A DNA stretch of 64,000 bases from Copromyces sp. CBS 386.78 (taxonomy: Eukaryota; Ascomycota; Sordariomycetes; Sordariales; Sordariaceae): NCBI GenBank assembly GCA_030685235.1, contig MU839114.1, positions 62,001-126,000 on the forward strand. The letters are read 5' to 3'. The position numbers and the translations under genes were made by a program. Shown here piece by piece: positions 25,278-37,505 of the stretch. Position 1 is the stretch's first letter. Each line of letters opens with the position of its first letter. The notes below the pieces were generated by a model. That model saw nothing but the letters and a program-made list of their open reading frames with translations. It had not been told where the DNA came from and searched no databases.

Positions 25278-25768
25278 GGACGGTCGATTGAAACTTGCAT
25301 CTTGATATTCGACTTTTCTCGCTTTGCGTTTCAATAACCATTCGAGATAACCAGCCACCACTTGCACCGCCTAAAATACCTGCCCTTTTTTGGTATATAA
25401 ATCGTTGCTTGGTTTCCTGGGATGTCTTCCGTCGAACCATGTTCAGCAAACACACTGTTACGCCTCGATATATCACTCATGTGAACGGGGCACCTACCTG
25501 ATTTTTTGGGACTATTTTCTTGTGGTAAGCCGGCCACTTGTGGCCTACGACCATTTGCTTCTTCTCGTTCATTGCTTCCTTCTCGACATCTTTTGGAAAG
25601 ATGCATGTAGTGTTGCGTGGACTGTCGCCAACAAAATCTTTCTCATCATGCTGTCGCGCGATCTGCCAGCTCATCCCAAAATCTGGATCCTGCCACCTTT
25701 CGAACTGTTCGTCTGTTGATGCTGGTGAGGGTGAGATATTGGTCGACCCACCCCTTCCTGATCATATG
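25278..25768 (-). pseudogene. Coding-like remnant of unknown function
   Basis: Minus-strand 25768-25498 is open and reads like protein, with DEQFERWQDP, WQIARQHDEKDFVG and KWPAYHKKIVPKNQ. A GTAGGT donor at 25497 and a TTTTAG acceptor ending at 25371 would join it in phase to 25370-25278. That second part reads GYLEWLLKRKARKVEYQD before a stop. I do not recognise a family. No convincing start, upstream exon or C-terminus could be found, so it may be a broken gene or a chance open stretch. Confidence 0.25.
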
Positions 25769-28700
25769 GCAAACCCTACATCCCTAGCCTCGCCAGATCT
25801 TAAAGGCCAAGAATCGCGGCTCCTCACTTCCCTGGCTTCTTGAACATTTCGTACGTTTCTCCTTAACATCGACATCTCAACACAGTTCTTACACGAAGCC
25901 CGTATCAATTATCCAAGCCATGTTACCTTCAAGTCAAGCTAAAGATGCTGCATGGAGCGGTTCCGCACCCCGTATGAATATGCTTCAGTACAAGTACCTA
26001 CTCTTTGTTCTTATCTGTATTCTCACCAGTCCACTCCGTGTTTCCCATTCCACTTCCCCTTTACTCACGGTCTATACGAGCATTGGGATGGCCACCTCAG
26101 AAACATCACTTGGACTAGTTCGAAGTTGCTTCCTAAATGGCCACTCAGTTACCCCTTGGCGATCTCTACCCCCACTGGCAGTAGGTAGGCTCGGTAGGCC
26201 ATGTGGTACCTACGTTGTGTACGTGATGATGCAGCGAGGTTCTTTTTCCAAAGAAAAAGAAGCGATAGGCTTGTTCAGAGCACGATGAAAAAGCCAACGA
26301 CTGTGCTCACATATTTCGCTAACCTTGGTTTGAAACCGAACGTTTCGTATTTCGACTTCAATCATGCTGGACGTTGTCTTACAGTGGTCCCTGTCTCTAG
26401 CGTCCTGCACCGCTACCTTATCTTTCACATTCGGTAACCCCAGTGATACGCCATAGACGTCTCCAAAGATGGCACTAACCTCCAACTGCACTAGCAACTA
26501 ACGTGGATGAGTCTAGGAGAATTTTCAGTGCCAACGCGGTAAAGGTCCCCTGCTGGCCCCACGGATATTAGCCTGGGACGATCTGCCGGAGATGAAATCA
26601 AATGAAACATGGAGTTCACCTTCACCACCACAACTGCCGTTCGATAGCTGACAAATACCGAGGCTTTGGACGACCATTGCGGGATTCCATGGGGATGCTC
26701 CATATCACGCGGATTTCTTTCCGCGTCCAAATCATGCACTTTGGGTACCGCTTCGACTCGCAAGATTTGGTTTTGCTCAACAGGTATAGCGCCGGGTATA
26801 ACTGGCGTTTGACCAATGGCTGGTGAGCTGATGCGGGTGCGGGTCGCAAGGTTTCTCGGGAACGATCCGGTGACAGGACTGGTTTGAGTAAAGCCAAATC
26901 TTGTTGAGTCGAAGGGGGAGACGGGAATGACCCTAGCGGCTATCGATCCTCTTATGTCCGATCTTCTAATTCAGCTCAAACATGAGCATAGTGACTCGGG
27001 AAGTGGGGGAACATCCAGAAACTGCAAAGGAGGTAAGATGATAACGCCAAATGGCTTCCTAAAAGAGGAAAATCTAAGTGTAGGTGATGATGGGCAGGGT
27101 ACCCGGTCACCTCAGGATATGGTCTTCAAGTGCTCACTGCTGCTTTTCTGCTGACTGCACGAATAAGATGTCGCTCAGTTGGTTCCAGATCACAACCCAA
27201 CAGGAGGAAACAAATGTTTTATATGCTCAAGGAACAGGATCCTTACGCGTCACAAGCATGCATCACCAGTTTGACGGGGGGCGTGACAGCACTGCAACAA
27301 TACGCTCGGCCACATGAACTTCCTTTCTCCATGTGTAGGTGATTCTTGATACGGTATGCAAGGTAGATGCTAATACCAGAGCCGCCGGGCTAGCTGTGAT
27401 ATCATTGCTTTTGCCACAACCACTATACATGTGGAAGTAAAGGGAAGTAAAGGGAAGCGATTACACTGGCCGGTGACCACAAAAGGAAGGCTCAAAGCAC
27501 TTAAAGAAGGAAGGTAGCAAACAAAAGAAAGGCTGTGAAAAAATATCACATCCGGACAGAGAAAATGAGGAATGTTACGCCGGAGAAAAAGAGACGAAAG
27601 TCCCAACCACCAGGACAAAAACTAACCGAATAAGAAAGGAGAAGGGTTGACAGTTCTCATTAAGTAGGTAAGCGAGCTTACGCCTGCGATCATAAACCTC
27701 AAGGGTCTAGGGACATTTTACGGAGACCAAACAAAAACCAGAGGCCATCGAGAATAACGAGTGGATTTTCCAATGTGTGGGCATGTAAAAAACAAGTAGG
27801 AGATTCAACACAGTCACGACAGGCAGGGAACTGAACTAGTACCAAGGAACAATCAACACTGCGCGAAATGTCAGTATTCGGAAATTAAAAGGAGCAGTTG
27901 ATGCCTTACTCGCGAGCTGGCACCCACAGGAGCGAGGCGGAACTTGAATTTCCAGTAAAAATGGCAGGTGAATGGGTGCCATACTACGACCGGCGAGAGA
28001 AGTAACGCTCGTCACTGACGGACGGGAATTTATCGTTCGGTTCATGTTCCAACTTGACGGACTGGCTCGGACTTCTCTAGCAAGTCGAACGAATCCGACA
28101 CCAGTCACGGTTGTCACTCGGAAGTAGCACTTCTCTGGGCAGTCACGACCACGCATACATCGATGGTTGCACTTGGCCCGGCGGGGAGCCAAAGTGCTCT
28201 CTGGGTCCTGGTAGCGCCTGCCCTTTCAAACCGAATAACACAGGCTCAGGGGCAGTTCCGCGTATGGGGCAAGTACCTCAATTGGGATCTGTTAGTGGGA
28301 GCCAAGCTTGAGTACCTTGAATTTCATCGCTCTACTAGCGTCTCTAACAGGAAATGGGAGGAGGTACAGTACTTCGTTAGAGTATGGTAGTTCAAGCAAG
28401 CCGTCCCGAACCCACGGCGTCGGGGCTAATGGAAAAAATCCCCGAGTGACCGGACAGCTTCATAAATGTTCTGCTGTAGCGGCGAGGATATGCTTTTGTG
28501 TCGTCCGCTCACCCCATGCTCTGCAGCGCCTTCATGGAAGTTCTTTTCCACACAAAAGTGCGCTGTGGTTTCACTACCTACCCACCTGACTAACTAAAAC
28601 GTTGTGCCCTTCCAGACCCCTTGAGGTACGGGCATACACTTAAACCATTGTATATCTGTTCATGGCAATGTACCTGCGGGGCTTCAAGATGATAGAGACT

Positions 28701-28787
28701 CTAGTACTAGATGGCCATCATAGCTTGATGCCAACTGAAAGCCACTATCGTCATTGCCTTCTTGTGCGGTTCGTCCCAAAGGTCCCG

Positions 28788-28872
28788 CCGTTTGCCAAAA
28801 GGCTGTGTGTGGTCAGCTCAATTATCGGGAAGTTGCAGCTGGATGACTGTCAAGACGTTTGAGTTCAGCTTG
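28788..28872 (+). repeat. Dispersed imperfect repeat, copy A
   Basis: This segment shares GTTTG-CAAAA-GCTGTG, CGGGAAGTTGCAG and TGACTGTCAAGACG with the segment at 29711-29783 in the same order and orientation, with small indels. It lies shortly upstream of the tRNA-like sequence. The source element is unknown. Confidence 0.6.
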
Positions 28873-28961
28873 TGTTGGAAACTGTCTGCTCTTTTACCTC
28901 CGTCTGGGCAGCTCCTTCCCTTTGGCAGGAGGTGGTATATGGATTTTAACAATCTGATTGC

Positions 28962-29062
28962 GGCGGGGCTAGTTTAATGGTCAGAATATCGCTCCGTAAG
29001 ACCGGGGATACGGCATCTTTCGGCAAGAGCCAAGGCACGGGTTCGATTCCTGGACCGTCGCC
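28962..29062 (+). tRNA. tRNA-like sequence, probably a pseudogene
   Basis: A good box A (TAGTTTAATGG) and a perfect box B (GGTTCGATTCC) are present. The ends GGCGGGG and CGTCGCC pair imperfectly as an acceptor stem, and a long T-run follows at about 29083-29094, which suits Pol III termination. The central part is about 28 nt too long for a simple tRNA and does not fold into a proper anticodon arm in any register I tried. It could be a decayed tRNA, an unusual intron-bearing tRNA, or the head of a SINE. I cannot assign an anticodon. Confidence 0.4.
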
Positions 29063-30357
29063 TATGGTACCTTTTCTTCTTCTTTTTTTTTTTTACGTTC
29101 TTCTTCTAGCTGCGCACTCCCTTCCTTGTAGTTGACTGAACAAGATCAGGCTTCTCTTCGAGCTGAGTGTGCTCTTCTGTTTCTGTTTCAGTTGTGCAAC
29201 GTGATCATGTGTGCGACCTTGTTGCTGGACACGGAATTTATTATCCCCCGTTTCGTACACGATTCTGGCTATGTTGGCTTTTGGTCTAGTCCCAAGTATA
29301 GTCCCGTACTAGTAGAGGGAGGAGGCACTAGGGGTCATCATCAAATTGTGGCGGTAAGCTGGTGGTACGCATTTATGGTGACTATCTAGTACCCGAATCA
29401 CAGCTATCTCGAAGCCCAGCCTTTTACTTCCTGCAAGCTATAGCGCTGCGGAGAACAGGTCGAGGGCGTTTCAGAAGAATGGAAAGATACCTGCTAGGGT
29501 AAGTAGACAGGACTGCAGTGAGCGAGAGTGTATCAGATGCATTGGAAGACAGAAATACGAAGATTACAAACAGTAATTTGCTTGTAGCTCCACCAAATGA
29601 GCAGATACAATAAATCCAATTGTGGGTTCGAAATGAGCGTGCTTGAAACTATCAGCATAGACTTCTGCTAACATATCTGGAGTTCTTTTAAATTGTCGTC
29701 TCTCATTTCAAATGTCCGTTTGTCAAAAAGCTGTGGTCAACTCACTTCTCGGGAAGTTGCAGTGACTGTCAAGACGCTTGAGCTTGGGAAAGGAGCCATA
29801 GAGAGATCAGTGAGTGTTCCAAAGAGGTTCAAGCCGATTTGGGCACTTTACTTTACTGCATTTTCAAATCCTCCCGAAGGCATATCGTCCGGATTCAGGC
29901 CAAGAGTTAGGAAGTTCAGATTCTTTACCTAGCAGGTAGGTTGGTCGTCCTACCTCCCGTCTGCTCTAGTGAACATATTGAACGCAGAATTATACCCCTT
30001 CCTCGATACCAAAAAAGCATATATAGACAGAGCTATGTAAATGTTATGCTGCAATTAACTGTCATTGATCCACTAGACTAATACCTGCTATGGTGTCAGG
30101 TCATTCGCCTTTCCCGTTACGCCGTTTATTGCATTCCTTGCCTGTCCATTTTGCTAACCTCCGATGCCTTAGATAACCACCCGACATTCTATCTTTAAAA
30201 GCAAACCACGATAAGCACGAATGACATCTTCCTTCATGAAAGATTCGTCAACCGGATGTCTATGTTAACGACGTAATGCATCCCTCCATCCATGTGATGG
30301 AAAACACCCGTCCCGCAAAGCAATGCAGACCATGAGAATGAAACTAGACTACGAAAA
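29063..30357. other. Intergenic, mostly unexplained
   Basis: The region contains copy B of the dispersed repeat at 29711-29783. The lower-AT part close to 30200-30357 is probably the SCC2 3' UTR. No gene is supported. Confidence 0.4.
29711..29783 (+). repeat. Dispersed imperfect repeat, copy B
   Basis: This is the partner of 28788-28872 in direct orientation, about 0.9 kb apart. Both contain CGGGAAGTTGCAG followed by TGACTGTCAAGACG. Confidence 0.6.
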
Positions 30358-33300
30358 TCAGATCCAGTCCGCCTCCATATCGTCATGTTGTTGGCTCGCG
30401 TCGGGCAACGGATTCTTTCTCGGTCTGCCGCGCTTCTTCGGAGGCCCCTGTGGTCCCTTAGAACTGCTTCTTGGTGGCCGTCCTCTCCTCTTCGGAGCGG
30501 GTGATCCGTTGGGACCCGTGGCGCTTGCTTTCCTCTTTCTTCCTCTCCCGGGACCGGCGCCTGGGCCTGGCTCATCATAGTCATCCTCTTCGCCTCCGCT
30601 CGGCGCTGTCCCGGCATCCATCATGTCTTCGTCCTCATCCTCATCCTGAACGAGGAACTCCTTGTCGACATTCATGAGCTCCACGAACGCCTTGCATGTC
30701 TGCATCATGCGCTCGCGGGATATGAGACCGGTCATAATAGTCCCCAACTCCTCCCAAACCTTGTCGCCGGCAACGCCCTGGACTTTGGTCGGTGGACGAG
30801 AGAGGTCTTTGCCCTGGATCTTGGCCTTCTGCTCGCGGCGGTTGGTGCCCATGTTGTAAAGACGGCGGAGGTAGGTGCGGACTTCCCAAAGGGCGAGAAG
30901 GATCATGGACCCTGCTGTCAACTGGCGAAGGCGCTGAATGTCGATATCGGGCAATGCTGGTTGGGCAGGCTGAACAGGCACCACCGGCTGTTCAATGGGT
31001 TGCTCTCCCAGTGTGGGCGCAGGTGCTGGTGTCGGCTCAGGCTCAGGCGCGGGCCCGTCAACAGCGTCCATGCGGACTTGGAAAACCTCCGACTCAATGA
31101 TCTGAGCAATGGTTGACCCGGTTGATGTAACTAGCTTCTCCATCGTGTAAACGGTAGATTGGAGCTCTCCCACCGTCATGTACTCGAAGAAGGCCATATT
31201 CTCGATGATGAAACGGGCATACTGAACGTGAGGAGGGATTTCCTCACCTGTCAGTTCGAGTTTCGACACATCAAAATCCACTTGAGTGCAAATCTTCTCT
31301 AGGAACTTTTGACGATTCTTCGACTTGCTGATCTTGAGCACCTCCATCATAAGATGAAGCTTAGGGGTGAATGGGTTTACCGTCGCGCCACGCGGATCTT
31401 TGACAATATCGCGCTGATATGCGAAAGCTGATTGTATCGCCTTGACATATTCGCGTTCAACAACAGTTTCATGCTTTCCATGAAGTGACTTGTGCTCCAG
31501 AAAGGCGAGCTCAGAGATACGGGGATTGGACGAAGTCTCCAGAGTAATGAAGGTCACGCCCGTTTCCTTGGGATGGACGAGACCTTGACGGTTAATGCTG
31601 GCAAGGACCTCAACTGCCAAGAAAGCATGCTCGTCTTGAGTCGCGGTGGCAATACGGATAATTTCCTTGAGGAATCGATGAGTCGTTGCACTGGCCACAT
31701 CATCGTAGGTTGTGCCTCCAATCACAGTCAACTCGCGTTTCTTCTTGCCTTTGCCATCACCAACCGCAGTTTCCGGGGCCTGTTCGGATCTCTTCTCCTC
31801 TGTAAAGAGGAACTCCTTGAAGGAACGCAAGATCATCGATTCCAGCACCGGATTCTGTTCGTCAAACACTTGCTGGAATGTTGTGTAGATGTTGGCGGCT
31901 ACGTAATTCCTTGGGGAAGACTGGCACACCAGGCCGACCGAGTCGAGTGCCGCTTTCCTCACATCCAAAGGTTGGATAGGGGACGCAAATGGTACCACGA
32001 TATCAACCATAAGCTTTGATATCGAAGAACCTGTCATCTTAGGACCAAGTTTCGACTTGAAAAGCTCGAAGTGGCTATCAAGATTGCAATGCTTGCCGAT
32101 CATACCCACGATCAGCGAGTAGCGTTCAAACTGCTTTCGCGGCATCCCATCCAGGGGCTTGTTCGGATTATTGACGCGCATTTGACTCATGGCCACCAAA
32201 CTGGAGCACACGAGTCTCGCGAGATTGTCGGAGTTGTCTAAACGTTCGCTGATGATCCAGAGGCATGCCACGATGTCATCAAGCAAGACTCTCGTAACCT
32301 TCGGAACGGCAGGCAAGAGTTTGTTGCGAACATCGGTAAGGAATTCGTTATGCACGCTTGAGACCTGTGGGAGAACTAGTTTGTAGATGACAACAACTGC
32401 CCACGACACAATCAGGTCTTCGCTGCTGTTCATGCTGTCGATATGAGGCTTGAGAAGTCGAAGCTGCTCAAACGTGAACAGACTAGGATCAGCTTTCGCA
32501 AAAATCTGAAGGACCGTTAGAGCATCGCGACCCGAAGGAACAGACGAATCTCCCGACTCAGGGTTGTCCACAAGTTCGAACATGCTTGCAACCAGCTTTC
32601 TGCAGACTTCCAACGACGCCGCCGCAGATTTTGAATCCGGCGCCAAGAGGGCCTGCAAGACTTTGTCCAACACGTTAGTGACGTTTCCTTGCTTTACGGT
32701 CTGGACCATCAAAGCAACATGGTCCGAGAGGGAGATCTGAGATAATGCAGAATTCTCGCCCTCCTGGAAGGGCATAAACCATATCTCTTCGATAACCTGG
32801 CGAGCCAGGTCTCTTACGCTCTCCTCCGGGTCCTGCACACGGTGAAGCAGACCATTTGCAATGGCGCTGCGGATCGCTTTGCTTTTGTTTCGAAGATAGA
32901 TGTCCTTAGCGAGTTTCATAGCCCGCTTCCTGACTCCTGGTCCGGCATCAATGAAGCGATCAACCACAGTTCCGATCATCTTAGTCTCCAACTCCGGTCT
33001 CATACTGATACACTTGCCGATAAGGCCGAGTGCCGAATCTCGAACTTGGGTCGACGAGTCGTTTGAGCAGCGCAGAATGAGCTGGACCACCACAGAATCG
33101 CCATCGAGAATAGACGGGTCCGTCTCCAGGACCTGATTGATACTCTTCAGACTCTTACTCCTAACTGTCGGCTGGTCGCTAGCCATCGAACCGAGCAAGA
33201 TGTTGAGAATTGTGCCGAAGGATTCGCATAACTGTGACCGCAGCAGTGTGATGGAATATGAGAGCTTGGCCTGGTTAGGTGACACTTTTTTAAAAGAATA

Positions 33301-36300
33301 TTCGTTGGAGAGCCATCGCCGGTCTTGGATCATCTGTCGCAGCCTATAGGCCAGTCTGCCAAACTCCTGATCGCGCTCGCGGTCATCATCTTCGCAAGAG
33401 TCATACCCAGCACAAACTTTCGTGCCCCAATCTGAGATGATGAAGCTGATGGCGCTTGCGAGATGCGGGTCCTCGGTGAAGCGGCTCTCGAGCCATTCCA
33501 ACGTCGCCCGATATGGACCAACCCAAGCAACCATCGTTTCCGGGCGAGATCGCAGTTCCAGTGCTGAGGCAGCAAGATCCGACAGGAAAAGTCCCAACTC
33601 ATCCGCATCCCTAGCGTCCAAAGCATTTGCCGTCTTCCGGACATGACTGCGAAGCTTGGAGATCGCAGCACCCATCGTACCCATCAGTTCAAGAGCCATA
33701 TTCTTGGCGGTGACGCTTGTCTTATCACCCTCCACCAGCTTGACCATCATGAAGTTCAGCAGACGAAGTAGAAGTTCCGCTGCCGGCCAATCTGGGTTGT
33801 CCATGCAGGTTGTAAAGTCCTCCACAAAAAGGTCGAGAAGGTTGCGGTACGGGGTATCGCCGGATTTTGTGGACGTAAGCGCACGGTTCACGATGAAGTT
33901 AACGACATAAGAAGCATTTCGCTTGGCCGTGTCCATCAAGGGCGTTGCAAGAGCGGTAAGCTCCTGGATTGCAGTCGAATGCTGGATTGCGCCGTGGTCC
34001 TCATCACGAATGACAAACGACAGCTGTTTCCCAGCGGTAACTGCGCCTGCCAATTCATCCTCTTTCTCGTCACCGTCTGAGCGAATAGCTTTGCCTCCGT
34101 GTGTCTTTGTCTCATCAACTTGTCCTGCGCTGGTTTGGACCAATCGCATGATAAGTGCAGAAACCGGCTGTATACTGTTTCCGTCAACGAGCTTAAACGT
34201 CCTAGCACGCTTTCCCAGTGGCAGCTTTTCAAGTGATGTCAAAATCTCGTCAAAGATGCCTTGCCGTTGGGCTGGATTCAAATGGAAGATCTGCGATAGC
34301 ATATCCATAGCCACCAAACGGAAGCCATCGAACTTCTGAGTGTCGAGAACCGAGTCCCTTTCTGCGTGAGCGGTTTCGAGGAAAATCAGTTGTGAAGCCG
34401 TGAATTCCAGGGTGTTGGTGACCGTATCCGACGTGTCAATCTTGGCTAAAAGTACTGACATCTGCGAGAACAACTTTTGGCTGTCGTTAAAGAGTGCTGC
34501 AATCCTCTTCTTCTGGGAAGATAGTAGCTTAAAGAGCTCTGCGGTATTATCGGAACTCCTCAACTCGGCGACCGGAATTACGATACCGTCCATTACCATT
34601 TTGAACAAGTTGAGAGATTGGTCGATTGTATCCTCCGAGTATAGCTGCTTGTCCTCGCGCCCTCCGCACATCATACGTAACACTGTTCTGGCAGCTTTGA
34701 GAGCAGCTTCCAATGCAGGAAGCTGCTGGAGCCAAGAGTCAACATCCGCGGCTACCCATGACTCCTCAACCTTGATCTCCAAAGAGTCGGCTTGCTTCAA
34801 GGCATTTTCGCAGAAACGGAGTAAGCGAAGAAGATCTTGGAGTGGAACTTTGTGAAAACAGTTCAGTTGCATGACCTTTGCCAGCAGCGTTTGGGCCTTG
34901 GTCTGGCACACTGCAGATAGCGTGCTTTCCCCGTCAGCGGTCAGCAGAATCCATTCGTTTGAGGTGTGATTATGAACAGCGTAATTCTCTGCCTCGAAGA
35001 CTTGTTGTAGGAAAACTTTCAGCTCATGAAGGGCGGCGTTGCTTCGCTGCTGGAAACCCAAACTCTCCCCATACAGCTCCTCGTCTAGGTCTTCCCGTTT
35101 CTGTTTCCGCTCCGAAAGATTGACCGGCTCGTCAGGCTCATCGGGAATAGCCACATACTCACTCTTGTTAAAAGTAGGCGCATGAGGCAACTCGATAGCA
35201 ATAGCAACAGCTGGTCGTTGGGAGTTGGAGGGAGCCTGAGAGGTCGACTTTGTCGGACTAACAACAAGAGCCGGCGCAGGAGGAGCAGCAACCTCTTCAC
35301 TAGGCCGTTTTGGAGCCACGGGTGGAGCTAACTCGGGAGGCGCCGAGAGAGTAGGTTGCTGTGGTGCTGGTTGAGGAGGTCCCCGCTGTATAGGTGTCGG
35401 CTGTATGGGTGCAAACTGAGCTGGAGGCTGAGAAGCAGGTGGCCGGGTCGAGACTGGCGGCTCACTTGGCGCGATTCCCTGGCTCGAACTGGCTTGAAGG
35501 ACCGCCTGGGCCCTCTCGAGTTCGGCCCTGGTCGGTAACACTATTTCAAACCGGGCCCGGTTCTGCGAATGCGCTTGACGGTTCTTCGGGGCATTGGTAG
35601 GAGTCTGTCTCTCAGCTCTATGTTCTACTTTCGGTGGGGGAACCGGTGACTCTTGTTTAATGGGGATGGGCGTAGTCCGCTCGACTTTTGGTTGCTGGCC
35701 GTTTGCCGGGGTTATGCCGGGAGTATCTGGCGTTGGGTACCTGAACGGTATTGACGTCTGCTCGTAAACCATCTTTGAGAATGGAGAGAGTGTAGATGCC
35801 AACGAGGCTATTGGGGCAACAGCAGAAGAACTACCACTGGTTGGTGTTTTCGGACCAGTCTTGAACTTGCTATGTAGGTGGTCAGTCCCGACTCTTCCTC
35901 ACTTTCTCGTCAAAACGTACAACTCTGTGATATTTGCTCTCTCTATCAAGTGCTGGACCTGACTGAGAGTTTGCTGAACGCGTTTGCTCGGAGCTGAGTT
36001 GTGAAGTTCTTGATTGAGGCCATCAAAGTCCTGCGTGTTGAGGAGGTTGATCAGGCTTGGGGCGGGCGACGCAGCTCCGATCGAAGGTGTAGGCAAGATA
36101 CCTAGAGGCGAGAACATGCAAGGTTAGAGCTAGAGATACCTTGACTTTCGGCTGAAGATTTTGAAGCGAAGAGGGAAGATATGTATGAACGATACACGGG
36201 GGAGGGCAGCAAACATGGAGTGTCTCAGAGATGGGATGGTTTGATCTTACTTGGGTCGAAAGGTACGATCGAGGTAAAAGGCGTATATGGCAGAGCTTCG

Positions 36301-36428
36301 TAGAGAGCGAAAGGTCTCGTGAATCCACCAGCTTGTTGCGTCGACGAGGACGCGGGCGCGCCTTGTGAGCCATGGCAGTCTTGGACGTTGGGATCCATAT
36401 TGTGGTATGGTGGTTGCTGGTATGCCAT
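30358..36428 (-). CDS. scc2: Cohesin loader subunit SCC2/Nipped-B/Mis4
   Basis: Three exons: 36428-36251, 36101-35903 and 35869 (or 35836) to 30358. The product is 1962 aa (1951 with the later acceptor), a normal size for this family. SCC2 with SCC4 loads cohesin onto chromosomes. The N-terminus (MAYQQPPYHNMDPN, then LINLLNTQDFDGL) is the disordered SCC4-binding region. A Pro/Gln-rich linker follows. From about residue 250 on, helical HEAT repeats dominate, clearest in STQVRDSALGLIGKCI and GPGVRKRAMKLAKDIYLRN. The C-terminus carries an acidic tract and two AT-hook-like RGRP motifs. The second intron is either 33 nt (ending CATAG) or 66 nt (ending ACCAG). Both keep the frame, and 33 nt would be very short. 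The gene is divergent from RPA12. Confidence 0.93.
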
Positions 36429-37505
36429 GGTTGCTGTTGCTGCTGGTTCACTTTGACAGCAGCATTAGCGCATGATGATTTTGATGGCTGTAGTCGGCGC
36501 AAGTGTCGTTCCAGCCGGAGGGCATCGGCGGCAGAAGCAGCAGCACGTAAGGACTCGACAGTCCAAAGTTCAGACGAGAGCGGAATTCGTTGCCATGCGA
36601 TCCGACACTTTCGGCGGAATCGTGTCGTCGCGGAGGGCCTTTTGTCTCGCGGTTTGATCTGGGCGCGTCGAAGTTGGAGAGTTGAAAGGATGCTACTATG
36701 GAAGTAATGAAGGAAAGGAGATCAAGCTGCAGGCACAGGTATGTCCATGTCGCATCGATTTGTAAGGACCACAGCCTGGGAGACTGCCTAAAAGGAAGAT
36801 AGAAATAGGGTCGGGCACGTTGTTGGAGTTCAAGGAAGGTGAAGTTCAGGTACCCAAACATCAAGGAAAGTCCAATGGACCCAAATGTTTCCCCAGATCC
36901 GCAAAGCAGGGCAGGCGCAATCCAATGGGATGAGACCAACACGGAAACAGCCCTGTGAGCTCGGTAGCCACGGCGCGCGGTAACGCTAATTCGAGTCCCG
37001 AACCCCGGTCGGTAGCACCTGCCATGCCGTGCCGTGGCCGCCCCGTTTGCGTGTTGGGCGCGCTCGTGCTTGCCGCGTCCGGCTAGCAATTCAGCGCCCA
37101 GACACAGCCTGCGCTGGAGCCTGGAGGTTGGTTCCACCTGCCGTGCCAGCAATGCGTAATTCAGTGCGGTTGTGCTTTTCGTCCCCGTCACTCCCGTCGT
37201 CATCATCGCCCGTGGCAGGTGCTAGCCTGCCCCAGCTTTCATTGTCGCTGCCGTTTCCGCTGCCAAGCTTTGCCTGCCAGGAAGCAGAACTGGAGGGTCC
37301 CAAATTTTCTAGCGACCCAATCAATTGCCATCGTTTGCCGTCCCATCGATCGTCGTGCAGGCCCGTTGTAAATCTTTGAGAGTCCCCAATCCATAGCGAA
37401 TTGTTTACTCTGCGAAAACAACAAGAAAACCGAACCGACGACATTGAATTAGACAAACCACCGTCCCGGCACAAATCACATCTGACAAGGAAAAAAAAGC
37501 CAACA
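36429..37505. promoter_or_regulatory. Shared upstream region of SCC2 and RPA12
   Basis: About 1.1 kb separate the start codons of two divergent genes, so both promoters must lie here. A 252-codon minus-strand ORF at 36448-37206 overlaps the SCC2 leader and has no protein character. No specific site is claimed. Confidence 0.5.

Larger units (their letters stand above)
21482..28961. other. Gene-poor 7.5 kb region, no confident gene
   Basis: The base composition is balanced, unlike the RIP-mutated elements. Many short ORFs lie on both strands but none has a recognisable domain. The stretch just above 21481 is the methyltransferase leader. A coding-like patch lies at 25278-25770 on the minus strand and is listed separately. 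A short tandem repeat of GGAAGTAAA occurs near 27431-27455. The rest could be decayed genes or transposon relics. Confidence 0.4.

Noticed and set aside
36448..37206. 252-codon minus-strand ORF upstream of SCC2
   Set aside because: It lies in the SCC2 leader/promoter, is Arg/Ser/Leu-rich without domain, and RPA12 and SCC2 starts bracket it.
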